A stretch of DNA of 37,725 nucleotides from Thermoplasmata archaeon (GTDB lineage Archaea > Thermoplasmatota > Thermoplasmata > Thermoplasmatales > Thermoplasmataceae). Positions 16,257 to 24,849 of the stretch are shown here, one piece after another. The stretch is taken from positions 1 to 37,725 of the forward strand of contig WAQW01000051.1 of assembly GCA_015520045.1 (NCBI GenBank), in the 5' to 3' direction. Position 1 is the first letter of the stretch; each line of letters starts with the position of its first letter. A program made the translations under genes and the position numbers. The notes under the pieces are model-generated. The model was not told the origin of the DNA and did not search any database. It worked only from the letters and a program-made list of their open reading frames with translations.

Positions 16257-17778
16257 GGAACTGCGACAGGTAATAGAAGGATCCTGTTCCCTTACCGGTG
16301 CTTCCGCTGGCCTTCCATCCCACAAATGGCTGGGAACCAACCATTGCCCCTGAAGAGCCACCTGATCTTCTGTTAGCATAAATCACACCCACCTCAATGT
16401 TGTCAAAGTACTCCTTTATCTCTTCCGGATCCTCCGTAAATATACCACCGGTGAGGCCGTAATCGAGTTCATTTATTTTTTCAATGGCGGTATTCAGGGA
16501 ATCAACCCTCACAACAGCTATTATTGGCAAGAAAAGCTCCTGTTTGAGGATGAAGCTGTCTTCTTTGACGTCTGTTACAACCGTTGGCTCAACGTAATAG
16601 CCGTCCCTATCCAATACCTTTGCTCCAGTTAAAATTTTACCTTCATTCGGTAGCTGTTCAATGATTTTCTTGTACTTTTCAAAGGCCTGCTTATTTATAA
16701 CGGGTGTTACAAAAGCATCCTTTTCCTTGGGGTCTCTGGGCGTAATTTTTTTGACCTTCTCGATAAAAATGTTCATGAATTTATCGTAGATCGAATCGTC
16801 AACATAGGCTATAGAGCAGGCGCTGCATTTCTGCCCGGAGTATCCAAAAGCAGAGCGCATTACACCATCGGATGCTTTGTCAAGATCTGCTTTTGAGGTG
16901 ACTATGATGGCATCTTTGCCGCCCATCTCGGTTATAACCGGCTTGACGCGCTTTTTGGTAGCGTTGTGGAATATACTCATACCGGTCTCCCTTGAACCGG
17001 TGAACACTATACCATCTACCTGATCGTGGGAAGAGATGGTATTACCAATAACACTCCCGGAACCAGTTATGAACGCGATAACATCGGAAGGAATTCCAGC
17101 ATCGACGAGTATCTTGACAAAGAGATAGGACGCGAGAGGAATGTCGCTTGAGGGTTTCAGAAGAACGGAGTTCCCGGTTACCAGTGGACCAACAGTCATA
17201 CCGACGGTGATTGAGAAGAAGTTAAATGGAGCTATAACAGCGAAGACACCATAAGGTTTCATCACACTTCTACTCTCTTCATTCTCATATCCCTTTCCAG
17301 TGAAACGGTCAAATCCCTGATTCTCTATGAGATTAAGAGCATAGTATCGCATGAAGTCTATAGCCTCATCCACATCACCCATAGCTTCGTACCTGTTCTT
17401 TCCGTGTTCGTACGCAAGAAGGGCTGCCAGCTCAAATTTCCTCTCTGCCATTATATCCGCTGCAGCTAACAACTTTCTAGCCCTGACAATATACCCTTGC
17501 TCATACCACGCCTTGTAGGATTTTTTCAGGAAGCTAACAGCAGAATCCACATCGTCGGATTTGGCCTTCTGAAATTTTGCAATAACTTCCGTGTTAATAG
17601 GTGAGATATCATCGAAGAGCTCCCTACCTGTTTCTTCATGGGGAAGGAGAAGGGGGTACTCACGGTTAAAGTACTTTTCCCTGACCTCCTTGAGGGAAGC
17701 CTCATACATATCATCAAATTCTTTTTCTCTCCCAGCTGCTTTCATGTTGATATAAGTATTCTCATTCTTAAAAGGCAT
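16225..17778 (-). CDS. Aldehyde dehydrogenase, 1-pyrroline-5-carboxylate dehydrogenase type
   Basis: The enzyme would oxidise glutamate semialdehyde (from proline) to glutamate with NAD(P)+. It has VITEMGGKDAIIV carrying the catalytic-base Glu and GYSGQKCSACSIAYVD carrying the nucleophilic Cys, with PFNFFSITVGM and KPSSDIPL in the NAD-binding domain. The N-terminal segment NTYINMKAAGREKEFDDMYE and the C-terminal end GSFYYLSQFLREQS resemble P5C dehydrogenases rather than generic ALDHs. I choose ATG 17778 (517 residues) because TATATTATTTG at 17794-17804 is about 22 bases upstream; the open frame extends 21 codons further without support. Glutamate dehydrogenase lies nearby, which fits proline catabolism. 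Confidence 0.88.
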   Translation of the reverse strand: MPFKNENTYINMKAAGREKEFDDMYEASLKEVREKYFNREYPLLLPHEETGRELFDDISPINTEVIAKFQKAKSDDVDSAVSFLKKSYKAWYEQGYIVRARKLLAAADIMAERKFELAALLAYEHGKNRYEAMGDVDEAIDFMRYYALNLIENQGFDRFTGKGYENEESRSVMKPYGVFAVIAPFNFFSITVGMTVGPLVTGNSVLLKPSSDIPLASYLFVKILVDAGIPSDVIAFITGSGSVIGNTISSHDQVDGIVFTGSRETGMSIFHNATKKRVKPVITEMGGKDAIIVTSKADLDKASDGVMRSAFGYSGQKCSACSIAYVDDSIYDKFMNIFIEKVKKITPRDPKEKDAFVTPVINKQAFEKYKKIIEQLPNEGKILTGAKVLDRDGYYVEPTVVTDVKEDSFILKQELFLPIIAVVRVDSLNTAIEKINELDYGLTGGIFTEDPEEIKEYFDNIEVGVIYANRRSGGSSGAMVGSQPFVGWKASGSTGKGTGSFYYLSQFLREQSQTIAH

Positions 17779-17841
17779 AAGAGCGTATAGCTTCAAATAA
17801 TATACATTTTCGGTTTCTGCATATCTTTTCCGGCAAGTCAT

Positions 17842-18131
17842 TGTTTATCTATCAATCAGGACCGATTGAGTCTCGAATTTTGTATGTGAGTAACTAGAAT
17901 TAATCCTGGATCAAGAGGGAAAAATATTGAAAAAAAAGGATGCTTCTTGAGTGATCGATGAGAAGGTAAACAATGGAAGAACTGGATAAAAGGGCATCGG
18001 GAATTATGGGAGCGATCCTGAACAGATGTAGAAGGATCAAGGCTCCAGAATAGCATGAAACAGAAACAATGCTTTCCTTATTTTAGAGGCTTCTACGGAA
18101 ACTTAAAATAATGTATCTGATAACCACATAG
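17842..18131. other. Intergenic region between the P5CDH-type gene and threonine synthase
   Basis: I see only the promoter of the threonine synthase gene, CTTAAAATAA at 18102-18111, centred about 25 bases before ATG 18132 (leaderless). A 26-codon frame starting at 17973 has no promoter or homology that I recognise. Confidence 0.5.
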
Positions 18132-19196
18132 ATGAATGTAAAGTGCATGTCGTGTGGACATCGCCGCGAAGGTCTTGAAAGGCTTTGCCCCGAATGCGGA
18201 CATCCTTTTGAAATCATTCCGGATGGCAAATTTAACGACACAGTTACCAAGAATTTTAATTACATCAAGGAGTGGGTTTCACTGGGAGAGACCACAACCC
18301 CGCTGATAAAGTTCGATAAAGTATCGTTCAAACTTGATTATTTTCAGCCAACATTCTCATATAAGGACAGAGGCTCCAGAGTGGCAATTTCCTTTCTGTT
18401 AAAATATCTTAAGAAAGGAGAGATCACCGAGATCAACGAGGATTCTTCGGGAAATGCCGGGGCATCCATAGCAGCTTACGGTGTGGCGGCAGGATTCAGA
18501 GTGAATATCTTTGTTCCTGATGATGCTAATCCAATAAAACTGTATCAGATTAGAGAATACTCAGCCAATGTAATTAAAATACCGGGGGGAAGAAACGCTG
18601 TTGCAGAGGCCGCATCGCAGCACGTGGGTTTCCATTTGAGTCATGTTCTATTCCCGGAATTTAGAGATGGTATCAGAACTCTAGCATATGAAATCTTCAA
18701 CCAATTCAGTGGTAAGCTACCTGACAGGGTGTTTATACCAATATCTGCTGGTTCGCTTTTTTTAGGATTGTATTCTGGCTTTCAACACCTCGTAGATTCC
18801 TCTGAGATTGACGAGATACCGGAAATAATCGGGGTTCAACCTCAACTGATCTCCCCGATCTGCTCCTCGGTGAACGATACAAACTGGATCAATAACGGAG
18901 ATACATCCATAGCTGACGCACTAGTAACAAGAAATTCGCCACTCGCGCCGTTCGTTATAAACCGCTTGAGAAAACACGGTCACTGCGTTTCTGTCTCTGA
19001 AGAGGAAATAATCGGTGCGAGAGAGGAACTGGCAAGAAAAGGAATTCTTACAGAGTACAGCTCGGCCACTGTTTATGCTGCCTTCAAAAAGCGCCCCTAT
19101 GACGGAAAGAATCTTCTCATCTTGACTGGAAACGGACTTAAAAACGCGGTTCCATTACCAGTAGAGAAGAAAACAGAGAAGGATATTCAAGATTGA
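18132..19196 (+). CDS. Threonine synthase (PLP enzyme), somewhat divergent
   Basis: This 354-residue PLP enzyme should convert O-phosphohomoserine to threonine. It begins with a zinc ribbon (CMSCGHRREG, CPECGHPF), continues with the PLP-lysine motif PTFSYKDRGS and the substrate loop EDSSGNAGAS, and ends with LILTGNGLK, which is typical of threonine synthase. The glycine-rich phosphate loop reads PISAGSLFLG rather than the common PVGNGG form, so a related dehydratase or mutase activity is not excluded. The mRNA is probably leaderless. Confidence 0.78.
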   Translation: MNVKCMSCGHRREGLERLCPECGHPFEIIPDGKFNDTVTKNFNYIKEWVSLGETTTPLIKFDKVSFKLDYFQPTFSYKDRGSRVAISFLLKYLKKGEITEINEDSSGNAGASIAAYGVAAGFRVNIFVPDDANPIKLYQIREYSANVIKIPGGRNAVAEAASQHVGFHLSHVLFPEFRDGIRTLAYEIFNQFSGKLPDRVFIPISAGSLFLGLYSGFQHLVDSSEIDEIPEIIGVQPQLISPICSSVNDTNWINNGDTSIADALVTRNSPLAPFVINRLRKHGHCVSVSEEEIIGAREELARKGILTEYSSATVYAAFKKRPYDGKNLLILTGNGLKNAVPLPVEKKTEKDIQD

Positions 19197-19679
19197 ACTG
19201 CGACAATTTTCATTGCTGGCTTTAATAAAATTAAACATAGCATCTTCTCATCCCTGGCAAGAAAAGATGGGGTTGCACTGGTGATTCCTTTCATTTTGAT
19301 AGCGGAATACCTTTGATGAATCCAGATCCGCTATTAATTCATTTTTAACAGACATTCATATTAGTGTCCACTTATGATTGCACGGGAACTACAGAACACA
19401 TAGGAATTAGCATGCCGAAAGGGCCTATTACTTTCAGTTAATGATGGCCTGCCAATCCCACAACAAGCAGCCGCTCATTTCATGATGACAAAGTATTTCT
19501 TGTATACTGAATGAGAATGAATTCTGGGATGGAAAAAACCAGCTTACTCCAGAGTAATTCTCCCACAATTCTGAGACGTGATCTAACGGCGCTCTGATAC
19601 ACGCCCTCTCATTGAGCCAAGCAGAGATACCATATATAAATGTTTCTAAGGAACCTAAGAATTCTACCACAAAAGACAT
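19197..19679. other. Long intergenic region before tRNA-Gly
   Basis: No gene that I can support lies here. A minus-strand TATA-like CATTTATATATGG occurs near 19631-19643, pointing away from the tRNA into about 200 bases of sequence. The minus-strand frame there stays open to 19434 but its translation has no familiar pattern. It could serve a small non-coding RNA. Confidence 0.35.
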
Positions 19680-19750
19680 GCGGAAGCCGGGATTCGAACC
19701 CGGGTTAGGGGCTTGGGAAGCCCCGGTGATAACCACTACACTACTCCCGC
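19680..19750 (-). tRNA. tRNA-Gly (anticodon CCC)
   Basis: The minus strand folds as a standard cloverleaf. The acceptor stem GCGGGAG pairs with CTTCCGC (one G-U). The anticodon stem GGGGC/GCCCC encloses the loop TTCCCAA with CCC at positions 34-36. The T arm is CCGGG TTCGAAT CCCGG. It is 71 bases long with no intron and no encoded CCA. Confidence 0.95.
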
Positions 19751-19796
19751 TGAGAAACGTTTATTTAAAAGAGAGATAAAAAAATTTTGTAAGGGG

Positions 19797-21062
19797 TCAG
19801 TAATAACCCCTGAGCTTCATTGCATCCGCGACCCTTTTGATTGACAGCGTGTACGCAGCCATTCTCGGATCTACCTTCAGCTTATCTGATTGATCAAATA
19901 CCTCTTTGGTGGCCTTGCTCATTTTTTTATCAAGTTTTTCGTACACGTCATCTTCGTCCCAGTAATATCCGCTTACATTCTGAACCCACTCAAAGTACGA
20001 GACCGTGACGCCTCCAGCGTTTGCAAGGAAGTCAGGAATAACAACAATATTTTTCCTGTAAAATATCTCATCGGCCTCTGGAGTCGTTGGTCCGTTCGCA
20101 AGCTCTAGAATTATCTTGGCTTTAACCCTATCCGCATTTTCAGCGGTAAGAACTTCTTCAATTGCTGCTGGGATAAGAACATCCACATCTAATTCAAGCA
20201 GATCCTCGTTGCTTATATCCTTAGCTCCCGGATAACCTTTGACTGAACCCGTCTTTTTCTTGTGCTCGAGCACCTCATCAAATTCAAAACCGTCCTTGGA
20301 GTATATGCCACCCTTTGTATCAGAAATTGCGACGACCTTTGAGTTAAACATCTCTCTGACAAGCTTTACGGCAAACTGTCCCGCATTTCCAAACCCCTGA
20401 ACGGCAACCGTGGCCTTTGACAGATCAAGCCCTATTCTCTTTGCAACCTCTCTGAGGGAGTACATTCCACCTCTGGCTGTTGCATCGCCACGACCCTTGG
20501 AACCTCCCAGTTCAAGGGGTTTGCCTGTTATCACACCGGGAGCAGATCTCCGCGTGAGCTTTTCATATTCATCCATCATCCAGGCCATTATCTGCGGAGT
20601 TGTGTAGACATCTGGTGCAGGTACATCAACCTCAGGGCCGATGAACTCTCCAACAGCTCTCACATAGCCCCTGCTCAATCTCTCAAGTTCACCGGGGCTG
20701 AGCTTCTTGGGATCACATATAATGCCACCCTTTCCTCCGCCCAGTGGAATGTCGACAATGGCAGTTTTCCAGGTCATCCAGGCAGCGAGTGCCTTTACCG
20801 TGGAAAGTTTCTCTTCCGGATGGAACCTTATCCCTCCCTTCAAAGGACCACGGGCATTGTTGTAATGGACTCTGAAACCAGTAAAAGTCTTCGTGGTGCC
20901 GTCATCCATCTTTACGGGAATCCTGACCTGCAGAATCTGCATCGGTTCCCTCAAAATCTCCAGAGCCTGCTCATCGAGCCTTATTATCTTTGCAGCCTTC
21001 TCAAGCTGCGCCACGGCCATTTCAAACGGATCCATTTTGCCATTTTCTTGACCCATCTTCAT
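19797..21062 (-). CDS. gdhA: Glutamate dehydrogenase
   Basis: This 421-residue cytoplasmic enzyme interconverts glutamate with 2-oxoglutarate and ammonia. The dimerisation/substrate domain contains [20 protein letters not shown] and the catalytic lysine motif [10 protein letters not shown]. The NAD(P) domain carries [13 protein letters not shown], and the C-terminal region carries [10 protein letters not shown] and [17 protein letters not shown]. The length matches the hexameric archaeal type. Start is ATG 21062, with a second ATG two codons later. A TGATATATTATATCA dyad near 21114-21128 overlaps the likely promoter. The mRNA would have a leader of about 30 bases or more. Confidence 0.95.
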   Translation of the reverse strand: MKMGQENGKMDPFEMAVAQLEKAAKIIRLDEQALEILREPMQILQVRIPVKMDDGTTKTFTGFRVHYNNARGPLKGGIRFHPEEKLSTVKALAAWMTWKTAIVDIPLGGGKGGIICDPKKLSPGELERLSRGYVRAVGEFIGPEVDVPAPDVYTTPQIMAWMMDEYEKLTRRSAPGVITGKPLELGGSKGRGDATARGGMYSLREVAKRIGLDLSKATVAVQGFGNAGQFAVKLVREMFNSKVVAISDTKGGIYSKDGFEFDEVLEHKKKTGSVKGYPGAKDISNEDLLELDVDVLIPAAIEEVLTAENADRVKAKIILELANGPTTPEADEIFYRKNIVVIPDFLANAGGVTVSYFEWVQNVSGYYWDEDDVYEKLDKKMSKATKEVFDQSDKLKVDPRMAAYTLSIKRVADAMKLRGYY

Positions 21063-21113
21063 TTCCTACCCCGAGGGGCATGGGGATATTGCTGGATACT
21101 AAATTAACATTCC

Positions 21114-21128
21114 CTGATATATTATATC
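21114..21128 (-). promoter_or_regulatory. Dyad-shaped TATA region upstream of gdhA
   Basis: TGATATATTATATCA consists of two 7-base arms, TGATATA and TATATCA, around a single base. It is the best TATA candidate for glutamate dehydrogenase, 52-66 bases before the ATG. The remainder of 21129-21303 shows no gene. Confidence 0.35.
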
Positions 21129-21303
21129 AATCCGTAAAACGATGGCACAGCATCTTATGGAGTTCCCGAAAATGTAAATAATCAAATCCGGTAAAAAGCT
21201 TACATATGAAGGTAGAAGGTAAACAGCCATATGGCCACGATGATCCACACCACGGTATTGCATAAACCGGGATGCACTCAACATTACGATAATTGTATAT
21301 CCT

Positions 21304-21320
21304 TTATGTTTGAAACATAA
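21304..21320. repeat. 17-bp dyad (8-bp arms) upstream of the dead transposase
   Basis: TTATGTTTGAAACATAA is two perfect 8-base arms around one base. It sits about 75 bases before the ATG of the downstream remnant and could be a protein-binding site. Confidence 0.35.
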
Positions 21321-21370
21321 CAATGCGGTTTCCAATATTTGATCCATTATCTGACAGATGTCATATTTAT

Positions 21371-21389
21371 TTAATGATGTAATCATTAA
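21371..21389. promoter_or_regulatory. 19-bp dyad between TATA box and start codon
   Basis: TTAATGATGTAATCATTAA has two perfect 8-base arms around a 3-base spacer. It lies between the TATA-like ATTTATTTA (21364-21372) and the ATG at 21393, the classic position of a repressor operator on a leaderless archaeal promoter. The gene it would control is now broken. Confidence 0.45.
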
Positions 21390-21392
21390 TTC

Positions 21393-21826
21393 ATGTCCGA
21401 TCCCATCAGGAAAGCTCCGAATAATGTCTGTTCAGGCCTTTCACAGGAAACCCTTATCTATCTGAATTCAAAGAAGATCAATCTGCTTGAACGCCCAGTA
21501 CTGCTTGCTATATCAACAATGAGGAATCAGGACTTAACGGATATTGCAATTATAGAGGGATAAGCAAATCCCAGATCTCCAAACTGGATACAGTGAGACC
21601 ATACCAGATCTTCGTTGAGATGTTCTATTGCCTTATGTATCCGCATATAATGTCGCATAACCTTTCCGAATACGGAAGCTTTCTCAATATCATAGGCATA
21701 GATTCAACGTTTATACGCCTGCATTGTGTTCCACGGAACGCACGGTTTAATGGTGTGACACCAGAGAACCTGTTTTCCTGTTTGCCAGTTCAGGTTCAAC
21801 CAAGCATCTTGCGGTCTGTGGATTAG
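21393..21826 (+). pseudogene. IS4/IS5-type transposase remnant
   Basis: An open frame begins at ATG 21393 (MSDPIRKAPNNVCSGLSQET) and stops at a TAA near 21561 right after LTDIAIIEG. The next frame continues the same protein with RGISKSQISKLDTVRPYQIF, MSHNLSEYGSFLNIIGIDST and ARFNGVTPENLF before it too ends at 21826. GIDSTFI is the first-aspartate region of IS4/IS5-type DDE transposases, and ISKSQISK looks like its helix-turn-helix. The rest of the catalytic domain is gone, so the gene is both frameshifted and truncated. The first 55 codons could instead belong to a separate regulator fused by deletion. Confidence 0.6.
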
Positions 21827-21943
21827 CGATCATGCGATTCAACAGGTAACCAATTTACGTTCCGAATAACTTAACATCTTTATATCAATGCACAATATCT
21901 CGTAGAAATATGAAGATCATACTGATACGAGGTGAAGGAATAA

Positions 21944-22108
21944 ATGGTTGCCGGTAACTGTATATCCTGCGGCGTTGGACTTGTTGATGCTGGTTTCTCT
22001 CAGTTCTACTGCCCAAACTGTGGGAATGTTCTTATTGGAAGATGTAAAACATGCCGTGAACATTCAACTCCGTACGTCTGCCCCGACTGCGGCTTTGTGG
22101 GTCCTTAG
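21944..22108 (+). CDS. Small zinc-ribbon protein linked to aEF1B
   Basis: This 54-residue gene is too short for common cut-offs and is overlapped by a longer spurious frame. Its product has four CxxC knuckles: CISCG, CPNCG, CKTC and CPDCG, the arrangement of the archaeal double zinc-ribbon proteins found directly upstream of elongation factor 1-beta. TTTATATC at 21880-21887 is the promoter, and GAGGTGAAGG at 21930-21939 is the Shine-Dalgarno before ATG 21944. The stop is 10 bases before the aEF1B start, so the two form an operon. It probably has a translation-related role; the molecular function is unknown. Confidence 0.85.
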   Translation: MVAGNCISCGVGLVDAGFSQFYCPNCGNVLIGRCKTCREHSTPYVCPDCGFVGP

Positions 22109-22118
22109 AGGTGTTAAG

Positions 22119-22385
22119 ATGGGAGAAGTAATGGTAACCTTCAAGGTGCTTCCAGCCGACTCTGATACTGACATAAATGTGTTGAAGAGATCCGCCTCGG
22201 AATCTATAAAAGAGCTGTGTTCACTGGATAATTTAGCTGTCGTTGATATAGGCTACGGTCTCAAAGCTCTCAAGCTCACAATTAGGGTGGCTGATGAGGA
22301 AGGAAAGATCGGGGTGATAGAGGATAAATTGGGTTCCCTTCCAGAGGTTGGACAGGTGGACACGGAAGAAGTAACCTTAGCTTAA
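22119..22385 (+). CDS. Translation elongation factor 1-beta (aEF1B)
   Basis: This 88-residue protein is the guanine-nucleotide exchange factor for aEF1A. It has the compact ferredoxin-like fold: MGEVMVTFKVLPADSDTDIN, then VVDIGYGLKALKLTIRVAD, and a C-terminal VEDKLGSLPEVGQVDTEEVT-like stretch reading IEDKLGSLPEVGQVDTEEV. Archaeal members are 85-92 residues. ATG 22119 has a GAGGTG Shine-Dalgarno at 22108-22113. A longer reading from 21948 in the same frame is rejected because its extra part lies over the zinc-ribbon gene. Confidence 0.92.
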   Translation: MGEVMVTFKVLPADSDTDINVLKRSASESIKELCSLDNLAVVDIGYGLKALKLTIRVADEEGKIGVIEDKLGSLPEVGQVDTEEVTLA

Positions 22386-22389
22386 AGTT

Positions 22390-23460
22390 ATGTGGTTATA
22401 TGGCATAATTTTTCCGGTTCTGGAATTTTTTTCGGTCTTAGTCTTCATTTTCTTCCTCATTTTGTCGCTCCGGCGATATCGAGATAATGCGTACACACTG
22501 GAGAAAAAAAGGGTCAAACTAATTTATCCCTGTCGCGGCGTAGACTTTAATTTTGATTCAAACATTAAATCACTTCTCTCGCAAAATTACGATAATTATG
22601 ACATAGTGGGAGTGGTGGACGATCGGAAAGATCCAGCATTCGATCACCTCACGAGAAATGGAATCCGGGTAGTGGTTTCCGATTTTGACTGTGAAACCTG
22701 CAGTGGAAAAGTAAAGGCCATAGCCACTATTCTTGAAAAGGAGAATGATGCTGACCTTTATGCAGTCGCAGATTCCGATGCCACGGTACGCCCTGAATGG
22801 CTCTCCCTTCTTGTGGCACCATTCAGTGACCCTTCAGTTGGGGTTACAACCACATTTCCTGTGTTTAAACCTGCAGGAGGATTCTGGTCCGTTGTCAAAT
22901 CAGTTTGGGGAACTGTGGGCATGGGAATGATGCAATCGGATCTTACGCGTTTTGTTTGGGGAGGATCGATGGTCTTCAGGAAGGAGCTTATTGATGCCAA
23001 ATCTCTGTCATTTCTCAAAGACCAGGTTTCTGACGATGTTGCAATCATGCGTATATCAAAAGAGAGAAAATATCGTGTTGAGTTCGTGAGATCGGCTTCA
23101 CCAACCATATACAGCCCGGAAGACTTTCACACCTTTTTTGAATGGGCAAACCGCCAGACTGCCCTGACAGTATCCGCAGCACCAGAAGCCCTGAAGTACG
23201 GTATCATATTCTATTCTCTCAACTTGTATCTCCTGATCTCATCAATCATTTTTACTCTGTTGGCTTCTCCTTTCTTCCTCCTCCTGCTTCTTCCATTCGT
23301 GTTAAGCGGAATAAAAAATAGCATTTTGATCTCCCGCAGGAAGATAGCCGTTTTCGCCGTAACGTTTATGCTCCCGGCCCTGTACATAATCAACCTCATT
23401 ATATCATCAAAAATGAGAAGCATCACCTGGCGGGGGAGGAAATATAAATTATACCCGTAG
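22390..23460 (+). CDS. Membrane glycosyltransferase family 2, GT21-like
   Basis: This 356-residue protein has one N-terminal membrane helix (about 3-25), a cytosolic GT-A domain and about two to three C-terminal helices (about 282-345). The catalytic domain has LIYPCRGVDF, VVDDRKDPAF, the DxD-type motif AVADSDATVRPEW, the acceptor motif VWGGSMVFRKEL, and QVSDDVAIM with EWANRQ near the end. These are the blocks of ceramide-glucosyltransferase-like GT21 enzymes. It would transfer a sugar to a lipid on the cytoplasmic face. It starts five bases after the aEF1B stop, so it may share that operon. The next gene makes a sugar phosphate, which suits glycolipid synthesis. Confidence 0.83.
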   Translation: MWLYGIIFPVLEFFSVLVFIFFLILSLRRYRDNAYTLEKKRVKLIYPCRGVDFNFDSNIKSLLSQNYDNYDIVGVVDDRKDPAFDHLTRNGIRVVVSDFDCETCSGKVKAIATILEKENDADLYAVADSDATVRPEWLSLLVAPFSDPSVGVTTTFPVFKPAGGFWSVVKSVWGTVGMGMMQSDLTRFVWGGSMVFRKELIDAKSLSFLKDQVSDDVAIMRISKERKYRVEFVRSASPTIYSPEDFHTFFEWANRQTALTVSAAPEALKYGIIFYSLNLYLLISSIIFTLLASPFFLLLLLPFVLSGIKNSILISRRKIAVFAVTFMLPALYIINLIISSKMRSITWRGRKYKLYP

Positions 23461-23487
23461 TGCTATACCTTCCTGGAGCTGATTGCT

Positions 23488-24849
23488 TTGACCGTCCGGA
23501 AGAGACTGTTTGGTACGAATGGGATCAGGGGTATACCGAATGAGGATCTAACTACAGAATTCTGCTCGTCCATAGGAAAAGCTATCGGTACATCTTTGTC
23601 AGGTTCTACCATAGCCGTGGGGAGGGATACAAGAATCTCCGGCGATTCGATTCTGAGTTCTGTGGTTGGTGGAATCACCTCCACAGGAAAGAGCGTAATA
23701 GATCTTGGAGTTCTGCCGACTCCTGCCCTGCAATATTATTGCAAGAAACACGGTATCTATGGGGTGATGATAACCGCATCACACAATCCTCCACAATTCA
23801 ACGGGATCAAGTGTATAGACAGTGATGGCACAGAGCTCTCACGGGAAGATGAGGAGAGAATTGAGAACATATTTTATGATCAAGACTTTAAAACCGTTGC
23901 CTGGTATGCATTCGGAAGGGTTATTCCCTACATTTCGGCCATAAGGGATTACATCGAAGGCATAATCTCCCTCATCGATGCCGAAAAGATCAGGTCCGCA
24001 GGATTTCGTGTTGCCTTCGATGCGGGAAACGGTGCTTCATATTCTTCAACCCCTCTTTTGCTTGAGTCGCTTGGTTGTTCTATCACAGCCCTAAATTGCA
24101 ATCCAGACGGTCGCTTTACCTCTCGCCCCTCAGAACCCACAGAGAGGAATCTCTCACAGCTGAAGGCCCTGGTGAAAGCGGGCGGATTTGACATCGGTAT
24201 TGCCCACGACGGTGATGCTGACAGGGCGGTCTTCTTCACTGAAGAAGGAGAATTTATTGATGGAGATATTTCTCTCAGCCTCCTCGTTGACAGCATTATC
24301 AAAAGCGGAGACGTTGTCGTAACACCCATTAGCAGTTCTGATACCATTTCGAGAGTTTGTGAAAAAAAGGGAGCAAAACTCATCCGAACGAGAGTTGGCG
24401 CCCCCATTGTCTCAAGAGAGATGATCTCCCGCAGAGCAAGGATAGGTGGAGAAGAGAACGGAGGCATAATATTTTCTGATCATCAATACTGCAGAGATGG
24501 AGCCATGGCAGCGGCACTTTTCCTGAACCTAATGGCAAAAACGGGAAAAAGGCCTTCTGAACTGATATCCAGCCTTGATGCATATCATCTTCACCGCATC
24601 ACGGTGCAGCTGACCCGAAAATGGGAGGATGTTGAGTCAAGGTTTCAGGAAGAGGTTTCTGGAATGGATATCGACCGTACAGACGGATTCAAGATATTCT
24701 TAAACGATGGGTGGGTCCTCGTCAGGCCATCTGGAACCGAACCGATCGTCCGGATCTACGGCCATTCCAAGAAAGCAAGCAGAGCAAGAGAGATAGCGGA
24801 AAAGTTCAGAGACATTATAGATAGATTGCAGAATCATAATGCCCGGTAG
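23488..24849 (+). CDS. glmM: Phosphoglucosamine mutase / phosphomannomutase
   Basis: This 453-residue alpha-D-phosphohexomutase has the expected order: RLFGTNGIRG near the N-terminus, the phosphoserine loop TASHNPP (Ser98), the metal loop DGDADR (241-246), the sugar-specificity loop GEENGG and the phosphate-binding RPSGTEP near the C-terminus. The start is TTG 23488, helped by GGAG nine bases upstream; no ATG fits better. The substrate (glucosamine versus mannose phosphate) cannot be told by eye. Its last 16 bases overlap the end of the convergent CDP-alcohol phosphatidyltransferase gene. Confidence 0.87.
   Translation: MTVRKRLFGTNGIRGIPNEDLTTEFCSSIGKAIGTSLSGSTIAVGRDTRISGDSILSSVVGGITSTGKSVIDLGVLPTPALQYYCKKHGIYGVMITASHNPPQFNGIKCIDSDGTELSREDEERIENIFYDQDFKTVAWYAFGRVIPYISAIRDYIEGIISLIDAEKIRSAGFRVAFDAGNGASYSSTPLLLESLGCSITALNCNPDGRFTSRPSEPTERNLSQLKALVKAGGFDIGIAHDGDADRAVFFTEEGEFIDGDISLSLLVDSIIKSGDVVVTPISSSDTISRVCEKKGAKLIRTRVGAPIVSREMISRRARIGGEENGGIIFSDHQYCRDGAMAAALFLNLMAKTGKRPSELISSLDAYHLHRITVQLTRKWEDVESRFQEEVSGMDIDRTDGFKIFLNDGWVLVRPSGTEPIVRIYGHSKKASRAREIAEKFRDIIDRLQNHNAR

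Noticed and set aside
17973-18053. 26-codon frame before threonine synthase
   Set aside because: It is too short and has no promoter at the right distance or recognisable family.
21948-22118. N-terminal extension of aEF1B giving a 145-residue protein
   Set aside because: The extension lies over the zinc-ribbon gene in another frame and has unnatural composition. ATG 22119 has its own Shine-Dalgarno and gives the normal family length.
23949-24467. 172-codon antisense open frame
   Set aside because: It is opposite the hexomutase gene. The length follows from codon bias of the real gene.
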